Position numbers and translations under genes: made by a program. This document shows, piece after piece, positions 22,854-30,172 of a stretch of DNA of 30,172 nt. The stretch lies in the NCBI GenBank assembly GCA_030407315.1, contig JALQPE010003281.1, forward strand, positions 1-30,172, written 5' to 3'. How positions within the stretch are numbered: position 1 is the first letter of the stretch; the number at the start of each line of letters is the position of its first letter. This stretch comes from Asparagopsis taxiformis (taxonomy: Eukaryota > Rhodophyta > Florideophyceae > Bonnemaisoniales > Bonnemaisoniaceae). The notes under the pieces are model-generated. The model worked only from the letters and a program-made list of their open reading frames with translations, had not been told where the DNA came from and searched no databases.

Positions 22854-23229
22854 ACGAAGATTGTGCTCGATGCACATTGCCAGCTGAGTGCAAGTGGATG
22901 TGGGAAAGGTGGTAAAGCTGTGCTGCGCTGTGGACTCTCCTCTGGGAATTTCGATTTGTTCCGCGAGTTGCCGTAGGCGCAACCAAGTTTGAGTGAATTG
23001 GAGCAAGTAATTTTCGAGCACTGTCCAAGTAGTATTTTTCTGAAATACACTTGTTGAAGTTTCGCGTCAACTTAATGTTGCTTTGGCAACGCGAACTAGA
23101 CCGCCCTCTACGGTATGGGCTCTATACTTGAGAAGCGAAGAACGCAGTATCTTCTCCGTCTGTAACAAGGCCATTCCTCACAAGAAATTTACTTGTATTG
23201 CACAGACAAATTTACAGGTGCCCACCTTG
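22854..23229. other. Spacer between copies C and D
   Basis: No coding feature. Near 23070-23085, GTTGCTTTGGCAAC forms a short inverted repeat related in sequence to the arms upstream of B, F and H. Confidence 0.4.
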
Positions 23230-23995
23230 CGTCCCAATTTTCTAGATATGTAAGTCTCGCTGGGCAATTTGCGAAACCGAAAACCACGCCATCCGCTTCC
23301 TCAGCTCGCTGTACGTCAAACTATTCCTCGTGTTTTTGCTCTACGTTCTAATCATTCGTACAGTCATCGTCAATCACCCGCTTCGTATTGGAAACAACTA
23401 CCGTACTGTTTCCAATCATAAGTTATGCTCACTTGGTATGACTTCGTGAGAACTTGAAAGTTTGTTGATGGATAAGTGTACACTATAAATTTAGATCAAT
23501 GACATGGAATGCCATTTGCAGAATTATCTCGGACTTGCGATGGAGTACCATCTTTGAACAGTTGCCCTTTTGCAAGGTTTGGCTGCTTTCAGAATCCAAC
23601 ACAACCCAAACATATCATGGATATCGTCAAACAGATTGTAAACACATCCTCAGAGTGTAGCAACCAGATCAGCCAACCAATAGGGGTGATACTGAACATC
23701 GTACAAGATCTAACGGGTATCGTTGGGGACTTCAGGTGTTTAGTGCCAGTCACAGACACTTGGTCATACACCAATAGTTTGTACTATCATGTGGGTAGAT
23801 CACTGCATACCATTGTAACCAGGCAAAATATTGCCGAATCAGTCGGCATGTATGTGATATTTAGTAACGCCAGAATAGATGTACAAGAATTGTAGTCACT
23901 GCTTCAATAGACTTTACACATTATTTGGGTAATTTAACAGTCGCTATGATTTCTGCGTTCGAATATGTGGAAGTGTGCTTCAGCAGATGGAAGTG
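23230..23995 (+). pseudogene. Tandem membrane family, copy D (decayed)
   Basis: The 5' part holds degraded TM1-type sequence (VKLFLVFLLYVLIIR, about 23310-23355) and then a CTGTTTCCAATCAT segment matching the TM2 region of other copies. An open stretch to 23895 ends with SLYYHVGRSLHTIVTRQNIA and VGMYVIFSNA, the degraded YYL..RSLHT.IT..NI.EP and IFNY blocks. After a stop, FEYVEVCF remains near 23960-23985. The DxK/GA block and the whole C-terminal third are missing, and intact frames are short. Confidence 0.6.
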
Positions 23996-24473
23996 AATTG
24001 CAAGCAAGAAGAGCAGTGGATGTAGAGTGGGAAATTCACTGCAGCTATGAATGTACATGTTAGTGTCGAGCTGTTGAGGTAAGGTACCTGATTAGATTGT
24101 GATCTCGACAGCAGCGCCCGAAAAAATTCTGATTGAGGGAACGGCTTGGATTTTTTTTGCATTGTGAAGGTATCAATGGGGGCAGAATTGAACTATCGTA
24201 ACATAAGGTCTCCAGATACCCTTCACACCCGATGACTGACGATACAGCAGTCTGCTTCGTTTCTTTCACATGATAGGAAGGCGAATAGGAATTCATGTGG
24301 CGCTGGAACACGCCAAACAACATCAATGCTGCCGTGGCATGATTCGGAACATTCGTTATTGTGCTGCCTATGATGCAGGGTACATATACAATTCAGCGCA
24401 CCAGGATATTTTTCCATCTCAAAGAAACAAAAGCCACAGCAAGCAGGCTTAGTCGCGTAACGTAAACATTGAA
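23996..24473. other. Spacer before copy E
   Basis: Nothing supported. It should contain the promoter of copy E. Confidence 0.45.
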
Positions 24474-25510
24474 ATGAGCTCGACGCAATCAACAACATAC
24501 AGCCACAACAACAAACATCTGATTTTCGTGAGCTCTCCAACTCGTCCTTCATCTCTATGTCCATGCTCTACCTGTTCTACCTGGTATCCATTTTCATGCA
24601 ATCATCATCAAGTACTGGCTTCGTACTGAAAACAGTCACTGTATCGTTTCCGATCATTCTCCGTGCATATGTGGTCCGACGCCACAAGGCCAGCAAGGTG
24701 TGTGCCGATAACCTGGCATCACACTTTGTATTCGGAGCGGTTGCATGGTATGGAATAGAAAGAATCATCTTGACCATTCAGATGTTGATCATCGTGTGCA
24801 TGCTGATCATCCATAGAGTTTGGATGATCTACAGAGTTGAGTCCAATTCCGGTACATTTCTGGAAGCTGCCAAGCATTTCGTGAACGAATCTTTCACGTT
24901 TTTTGAGCTACTATGGGAACAAAACAAACCCGCCACTCCTCCAGGTTCCCTTTTCAAGAGCTATCCATCTCTAATTGCTTACATTACCGTTCTAGTTCGC
25001 TTGGTGGCTGTTATGATATCGTTAGCAAACACAATAAGCGTATATTACCTCGCACGCAGATCGCTGCATACTGTTATCACCAAACACAACATCAGAGAAC
25101 CAATCGACGTACGTGCGATTTTCAACTACACCATTATGGGTGTGCTGGGGTTCCGTGCAACGACGATCGCTATGGTGCCTGCTTCATCCCCGTATGTAGC
25201 ATGCTTGAATGAAGTTGTGGATGTGATTGCGTTTATAGGTGCTGCTATGTTTGTTGCGTTTGAATATGTGGAGTTTGTATGCTTTAACAGACAGAAGAGA
25301 ATTGTGCGCGCATTTGGAAAGGCATTGATGTACTTGTCATGCGACCAAGCGCTGATGAGTTTTATTACTATCACAGAAGGGACAGGCCGAGATATGCAGT
25401 TTTTGTTGCTACTGTGTGTAACTTTTGTGGTGCGCAGTGCCTTGTGTGGGGCGGTGACCAACAGTCTAAGGAAGAGATATATTCGTGTTGTGAACGGAAA
25501 CTTTGAGTGA
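24474..25510 (+). CDS. Tandem membrane family, copy E (frame break at 24523-24526)
   Basis: The main frame is open from before 24557 to TGA 25510. Comparison with F shows a longer N-terminus: ATG 24474 gives MSSTQSTTYSHNNKH, and one extra T in the TTTT run 24523-24526 would join this to FRELSNSSFISM..., matching FRQLSISSYIKL in F. Landmarks: ILRAYVVRRHKASKV, SHFVFGAVAWY, TM segments, LANTISVYYLARRSLHTVIT, NIREPIDVRAIFNYTIMGVLGF, IGAAMFVAFEYVEFVCF, MYLSCDQAL and CGAVTNSLRKRYIRV. Without the correction the protein would start at ATG 24557 with 317 residues and a shortened first TM. It is likely a functional gene encoding an integral membrane protein of unknown role. Confidence 0.82.
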
Positions 25511-25764
25511 AAGATTATTGTGCTTGACGCATGTAGATAGTTGTGAGTAGGAGAATGTATGCAAAATGGGATTGGTTGGGGCGCTGCTGTGTAGTGTGCG
25601 AAGTGCTCTTCTCGGAATATTGAGCCATGCTAGTAGTTGTCATAGAGAAGAACGTATCGCAACTTTGTGTGTGAAGCGTGGTGGGCGTGTCTGCGTAAGA
25701 ACAACAGCCAGTCATTTGCTAATTTTGTTGTGACTGGTAAAACGTGTTGTCGGCGTTATTATAT
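25511..25764. other. Spacer between copies E and F
   Basis: No coding feature. The conserved leader block shared with H starts at 25765. Confidence 0.5.
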
Positions 25765-26127
25765 CGGCAACAAGGCAGCTATGCACTGTTGCCAGACTGT
25801 TTCCAGACGGCACCCTTCTTGACATATTTGTATCCCAACGAGATATGACGATTATCCTTCATGCCCCTCAACTCTCCAGACGCCTATCTCTCACCCAACA
25901 TCATGCACCCCCAACAAAAACATCATCCCTTTCGTCAGCTCTCCATCTCGTCCTATATTAAACTTTCCTTGCTCTTCTCGTTCTATCTCCTGCTCACTTA
26001 CTTCCGATCACCGACAATCACTCAACTCACACTCGCGACAGCCACTGTATTATTTCCAGCTATTCTCAGTGCTTACGTGGTACGAAGGCATAGAGACAGA
26101 AAGGTGCGCGTCGATGATCTAGTATCA
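25765..26127 (+). repeat. Near-identical block shared with 27852-28214
   Basis: A 363-bp block covering a 96-bp leader and the first 89 codons of copy F. By eye it differs from the copy H block at about 6 positions in the leader and 3 in the coding part. Similarity drops sharply after its 3' end. Confidence 0.9.
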
Positions 26128-26901
26128 TACTATGTATTTGGAGCAATTATATGGTATGTAACACACCAAATCATCAAAGTCATTACACAAGCCATTGTTT
26201 GGTGGACTTATGTCTTCCTCACAGGTCTGGCTATCTACGGAATCGAGTCCAAACCTGGTCTGTTTCGGGAAGTTTCCAACCAGCTCATGAACGAATGCAT
26301 CATGTTTAACAACCAAAAAACCGCGCTTAACCATCCGAAAAAACGTGAAGTCGAGGCGTTTATGAACTACGTTCAGTTTCTGCCCGGCTACTTTTTCAGC
26401 TTCTTGCACTTGGTTCCATTCTTCAACCCTCTAGTCCTTTCAATAAGTGTATATTACCTTATACGAAGATCACTACATAATCTCGCTGAACCAATCGGTG
26501 TGCGTGCGATTTTCAACTATGTGAGCATGGGTGCACTTGGGTTTTGTTCGACGAGAGTTGCACTTGAACGTTGGAATGATTCGTATACTGCATATTTGCG
26601 CAATGTGGTATTGTTCGTCATGGTGTTAACAGGCTCTGCGGTGATCATTGCTTTTGAATATGTAGAGTTGATGTGCTATATGAGACGGAAGAGAATTTGG
26701 CGTGTTTTCGGAACGGCATTTATTTATTTGTTATGCGAAGAAGTACTAAGGTACGCTCCCGGCATTTTCATACTACACGGTGGGACGATCGGGTTGCGTT
26801 GGGTGGGGTGGATTTCCAGCATTGGACGTGTTGGCGTGTGTGGAGTGGTGACAAATCATCTGCGGAACAAGTATATTCATGCTCTAAGCAGAGCATGGTG
26901 A
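25861..26901 (+). CDS. Tandem membrane family, copy F (intact, 346 aa)
   Basis: The only copy open from start to stop with every landmark in frame. ATG 25861 (MPLNSPDAY) and a hydrophilic N-terminus; TM1 (YIKLSLLFSFYLLLTYF, about residues 32-50); TM2 (ATATVLFPAILSAYVV, about 60-75); RRHRDRKVRVDDLVSYYVFG; one or two TMs to about 128; a loop with NQLMNECIMF; TM; SISVYYLIRRSLH; AEPIGVRAIFNYVSMGALGF; GSAVIIAFEYVELMCY; RRKRIWRVFGTAFIYLLCEE; a last TM; CGVVTNHLRNKYIHAL. About 7-8 TMs in total. The D..V..D.L..YVFGA, EP.....Y..MG.LGF and TG.A...A.....R.KR landmarks recall PrsW-type membrane proteases, but no EExxK motif or conserved metal-binding His is visible. Relative to E and H it lacks six codons between RRSLH and AEP. 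Confidence 0.88.
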   Translation: MPLNSPDAYLSPNIMHPQQKHHPFRQLSISSYIKLSLLFSFYLLLTYFRSPTITQLTLATATVLFPAILSAYVVRRHRDRKVRVDDLVSYYVFGAIIWYVTHQIIKVITQAIVWWTYVFLTGLAIYGIESKPGLFREVSNQLMNECIMFNNQKTALNHPKKREVEAFMNYVQFLPGYFFSFLHLVPFFNPLVLSISVYYLIRRSLHNLAEPIGVRAIFNYVSMGALGFCSTRVALERWNDSYTAYLRNVVLFVMVLTGSAVIIAFEYVELMCYMRRKRIWRVFGTAFIYLLCEEVLRYAPGIFILHGGTIGLRWVGWISSIGRVGVCGVVTNHLRNKYIHALSRAW

Positions 26902-26949
26902 ACGATGATTGTATTGGGCGAGCTGGAGGCCGCGCTCAACTAACCGTGC

Positions 26950-27526
26950 AAATAGGGAATTGAGGCGTTCAAGGGCAGCCTTCAGATTCTCTCAAACAAG
27001 ATCACCGACTTCATGTACATGGTGCCAGCCAAGTCGCAGACGCTTTCGTGCATGCAGTAAGCGCATATTATCTCGCACGCAGATTGTTGCATACCACTTT
27101 CACCGCACGAAACATTGCAGTACTGGTTTTCATTGGCGTGCAGGTGATTTCAACTTGATCAGAATGGATGTGCTGGTGTTCTGCAAGACGACGATCGCAC
27201 TTACGGCTTCGACAACCACGAGTGTGGCAGATTTGGGCGACTCTGTTTATGTCGTAAGGTTCACAGGTTTTTCATGATTGTTGTGTTTCAAGATGTGGAA
27301 TTGTTGAGGTCTAGAAGACGGAGGAGAACATAGTCTGGGTATGGAAATTTGTCTATATTTTGTGTGACAGAGCACAATCGTGGAATGGAATTGCAGAATC
27401 ATTCAAGTTGGATGTAATTGTGGTGCGATGGATGGTTGCGTTTCTAGTACGCATTACTATGTGCGCGATGGTGATATACGGTCTGCAGAGATGATATGTT
27501 GGTGTTGTCAACGGGAATTTGAATGA
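26950..27526 (+). pseudogene. Tandem membrane family, copy G (3' half only)
   Basis: Directly after F, with no 5' half. It begins recognisably at HAVSAYYLARRLLHTTFTAR and NIAVLVFIGVQVI, then loses frame where one missing T turns the IFNY block into a TGA. Further on are VLVFCKTTIAL, an FTGFS stop, FQDVELLRS, a LVRITMCAMV-like 3' block and a NGNLNE-like end with TGA 27524-27526, matching the end of copy E. Truncation plus several breaks make this a pseudogene. Confidence 0.65.
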
Positions 27527-27851
27527 ACGATGATTGTGGTTATCGAGTATAGGTGCGCAAGGATGAATGTGAGAGCGGTTGAAGCGCTTCTCTACAGTGG
27601 GTGTTCATTCCGGGTCGTTATTCCATGTTCCCAGTTGCAGAACACATTATCGGTTTGTGATGGGCATTTGCCGATTTGACTTGAGCGATTGGTTGGGGCT
27701 GATTGCGAGCAGCTTTATTCGATAGTGCACCAGTGTCTTTTGTCTCAAAATCGACTTGCAATGACCATGACATCCTGTTGCTCGTGCTCCATAAGGCTAA
27801 ATCACTATTCGTTCGCAACTATCCAAACGATGTGTGTATTTATCGCCGCAT
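27527..27851. other. Spacer between copies G and H
   Basis: No coding feature supported. The leader block shared with F starts at 27852. Confidence 0.45.
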
Positions 27852-28214
27852 CGGCAACAAGGCAATTATGCACTGCTGCCAGACTGTTTCCGGATGGCAC
27901 CCTTCTGGACATATTTGTATCCCAACGAGATATGACGATTATCCTTCATGCCCCTCAACTCTCCAGACGCCTATCCCTCACCCAACATCATGCACCCCCA
28001 ACAAAAACATCATCCCTTTCGTCAGCTCTCCATCTCGTCCTTTATTAAACTTTCCTTGCTCTTCTCGTTCTATCTCCTGCTCACTTACTTCCGATCACCG
28101 ACAATCACTCAACTCACACTCACGACAGCCACTGTATTATTTCCAGCTATTCTCAGTGCTTACGTGGTACGAAGGCATAGAGACAGAAAGGTGCGCGTCG
28201 ATGATCTAGTATCA
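27852..28214 (+). repeat. Near-identical block shared with 25765-26127
   Basis: Leader and first 89 codons of copy H. The three coding differences from F all change the residue (Leu/Pro, Tyr/Phe, Ala/Thr). Confidence 0.9.
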
Positions 28215-29012
28215 CACTATGTATTCGGAGCGGTTGTATGGTATATGATATACCTGGTGATTTGGGGCGTAGCAGCAAATCTCATCGTATGGACTATTAT
28301 CCTCCTCAAATGTTGGCATGCTTACAAAATCGAGCCCAAATCTGATGACTTTGTGGAAGTTCTGAATCAGGTCTTCAACGAAATTGAGATAATAGGCAAG
28401 GAACTGCAAAATGCAAGCCACTCAAACCCAGATGAAATCCAGATGATCGAATACCTAGGGCGATTCCTTGACAATTTCTACGGTTACACGCTCTTGACGA
28501 TATTTGCAGCCGCTTTGATAAACGCAATAAGCGCGTACTACCTCGCACGCAGATCGCTGAGTACTATTATCACCGCACACAACACCGCAGAACCACTCGG
28601 TGTGCGCGTCATTTTCAACTACACCATCATGGGTATGTTGGGGTTCTGTACGATGGCAGTACTTGGGAATCTGCAGGACTCGTACGTAACATTTCTGGAT
28701 GGTGTTGTATACGTGATTGTGCTCACAGGTGCTGCTATGATTATCGCATTTGAATATGTGAAGTTTCTGTGTTTTAAGCGAGAGAAAAATTGTGCGCGCA
28801 GTCGCACTGACATTCGTGTACTTGTTATGCGACCAATGCTGACAAATTATCCGGGAATCATGGCCTTGAAAAACTGGAAGATGCAACCGCAGTGGCTACC
28901 ATGGGTTAGAGTCGTAGCGCGCAGTGCCTTTTGTGGGGTGGTGACAAATGTTTTGCGAAAGAAATATATTAGAATTCTGTCCATAGGTATGGAAGGTTGG
29001 GGGAGGAGTTGA
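27948..29012 (+). CDS. Tandem membrane family, copy H (open, with locally shifted window)
   Basis: ATG 27948, open to TGA 29012 (354 residues). It follows F almost exactly to RVDDLVSHYVFGAVVWY and is then closer to E: INAISAYYLARRSL, IITAHNTAEPLGVRVIFNYT, MGMLGFC, TGAAMIIAFEYVKFLCF, then near the end FCGVVTNVLRKKYIRI. Between about 28785 and 28836 the reading is out of frame relative to all other copies: two bases are missing in the AAAAA run at 28785-28789 and one near 28837. The conserved helix that should read IVRAVALTFVYLLCDQ is replaced by a hydrophilic Arg/Cys-rich stretch (CARSRTDIRV). Total length stays a multiple of three. Either a real compensated change or uncorrected indels. The C-terminus is extended by EGWGRS. 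Confidence 0.8.
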   Translation: MPLNSPDAYPSPNIMHPQQKHHPFRQLSISSFIKLSLLFSFYLLLTYFRSPTITQLTLTTATVLFPAILSAYVVRRHRDRKVRVDDLVSHYVFGAVVWYMIYLVIWGVAANLIVWTIILLKCWHAYKIEPKSDDFVEVLNQVFNEIEIIGKELQNASHSNPDEIQMIEYLGRFLDNFYGYTLLTIFAAALINAISAYYLARRSLSTIITAHNTAEPLGVRVIFNYTIMGMLGFCTMAVLGNLQDSYVTFLDGVVYVIVLTGAAMIIAFEYVKFLCFKREKNCARSRTDIRVLVMRPMLTNYPGIMALKNWKMQPQWLPWVRVVARSAFCGVVTNVLRKKYIRILSIGMEGWGRS

Positions 29013-29600
29013 GCGGTGGTTGAATTGTTAGAAGAAAGGTGAATGTAGCTTTTGGGTGACATAGATGCCCGCAATGAACAAGCAGGGATTGAAAACTTCG
29101 TGATGCCGTATGCCATGGATCACACTGAAAATTTGTGTGATCTCAACAGATTCGATTTGTTTAGAATATTATGAATCATGACGAAACCGCTGCGACGGCA
29201 CTCAAGCAAGCACCAGTCTTGTGCAGCACGATACCTCCGTCCGATACCATCAGCAATCGCAGGGTAATCGAATGAATGGACAAGCGCCGAATGGACGCAC
29301 GGTCGGTCGCGAATCTGCATGCATACAAGACTACGACGTGAAGCTTCAAATCGTTGGGGTGTCATGCAGTCAATGCGACGCTGGTATCACAGCGACACTT
29401 CTCCGAAGCGGTCTAATCAGCGGCGGAAGGAGAGAAAAGCCAAACATGAAGCGTCGTTGGCATGCACTTCTCAAACGCTTCCGAGGCCCGAAATTCGGAA
29501 TTTGTGATGTCAGTGTCGAGGCATCGACAACAATGCATATTGCGTCCATAATTCAAAGCTGCGAAACGGTTGTTCGTTCATTTCTCAGCCAAGTTTCCAG
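29013..29600. other. Spacer between copies H and I
   Basis: No supported gene. A frame open across 29270-29715 overlaps the start of copy I and looks like chance. Confidence 0.45.
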
Positions 29601-30172
29601 ATGGACATGCCGACGTCAAGTATGCAGACACAACAACAACAACAACATCGTCTTCATCGGCTCTCCATTTGGTCCTATGTCAAACTATGCGTGCTCTTCC
29701 TGCTCTACGCACTGATCCTCTATATCAAGTCACAATCCACTCCCCAGTTGGTTGTGAGAACAATCGCAGCCTCCTTGCCGATTATTCTCAGTGTCTACGT
29801 GGTTCGGCGCCACAAGGACGAGAACGTAAGCACGAATGAGCTCGTATCACACTTTGTCTCCGAGCGGTCACATGGTGCGCAATTCACATCATCCTATTCA
29901 TCGCGCTTTACCCGCTCATCCCAGGCATCCTAATACTGTATCGCATCATCGTCATTTATTTCACCAACCCGTCAGCCGCCCACTTTCCCACAGCTTTAAA
30001 AATGACAATGAATGAAAGTAGGCACTCTACGATAAATATGAAGCAATCGACGAGTCCAACCAAACGCAACTCGACACCTTGGATCATGAGCTTCCTGCGT
30101 TTGTCTGGGCTGTTGAGAACACATCTGCCGGTGGTCATGGAGGCTTTATCGAGCGTTATCGTCACATTTTAT
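29601..30172 (+). CDS. Tandem membrane family, copy I (partial, frame break near 29862)
   Basis: ATG 29601 (MDMPTSSM), a CAA microsatellite (29630-29647) coding for five Gln, LSIWSYVKLCVLFLLYALIL (TM1), VVRTIAASLPIILSVYVV (TM2), RRHKDENVSTNELVSHFV. The frame then runs into SERSHGAQ and stops at 29933. Other copies have TTCGGAGC where this one has CTCCGAGC (29858-29865), so one missing G is likely. In the corrected frame the next hydrophobic segments follow (GAVTWCAIHIILFIALYPLI) and stay open for some distance. The 3' part lies beyond the window. Confidence 0.7.

Noticed and set aside
29221..29715. 164-codon plus-strand frame before copy I
   Set aside because: It starts at a non-ATG codon and overlaps the well-supported start of copy I in another frame; composition looks random.
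1..30172. tRNA, rRNA or CRISPR features
   Set aside because: I looked for T-loop-like GTTCGAATC contexts and evenly spaced repeats. The GTTCGAATC-like hit near 6282 lies inside paralog 1 and does not fold as a tRNA; no regular spacer-repeat array exists.

Overview
The window looks like a piece of a nuclear genome from a eukaryote, probably a protist or alga. A Ty1/copia LTR retrotransposon, multi-pass membrane proteins with many N-glycosylation sequons, a long Sel1-type repeat protein, wide gene spacing and decayed tandem gene copies all point that way. I see no operons or Shine-Dalgarno sites. The lineage cannot be fixed from sequence alone; a red alga or similar protist is only a guess.

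Layout. (1) 30-4710 is a complete, structurally young copia element: identical 113-bp LTRs, a 5-bp target duplication (GAGAG), a primer site matching the internal half of initiator tRNA-Met, and gag, protease, integrase, RT and RNase H in copia order but spread over several frames. It sits antisense inside an unrecognised minus-strand ORF (4716-5216, continuing into 1-29). (2) 5405-12445, minus strand, holds two paralogous three-TM glycoprotein genes (5405-6921 and 10806-12445) flanking a Sel1-like repeat gene (7882-10452). (3) 12446-14578 has no convincing gene and separates the minus-strand block from a plus-strand block. (4) 14579-30172, plus strand, is a tandem array of one multi-pass membrane protein family: copies A 14579-15630, B 17735-18741, C 21812-22853 (pseudogene), D about 23230-23995 (pseudogene), E 24474-25510, F 25861-26901 (the clearest intact copy), G about 26950-27526 (pseudogene), H 27948-29012, I 29601 to the window end, plus a possible fragment at 16520-16740. 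The landmarks of this family recall PrsW-type membrane proteases, but the catalytic residues are not visible. I treat this link as a hypothesis.

A unifying observation: nearly every frame break that can be sized against a paralog or a repeat unit is a net loss of one base, often in a run of 4-5 identical bases. This is seen in the Sel1 gene (three times), both three-TM genes, and copies A, B, E, G and I, and the copia integrase. That pattern fits uncorrected long-read indels at least as well as pseudogenisation, so several genes that look broken may be intact in the organism. Copies C, D and G also carry decay that single indels do not explain.

Function: no pathway links the genes. The three-TM proteins and the tandem family are membrane proteins. 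The Sel1 protein is a predicted protein-protein interaction solenoid. The tandem family shows recent duplication or gene conversion (copies F and H share a nearly identical 5' block), as expected of a fast-evolving lineage-specific family.
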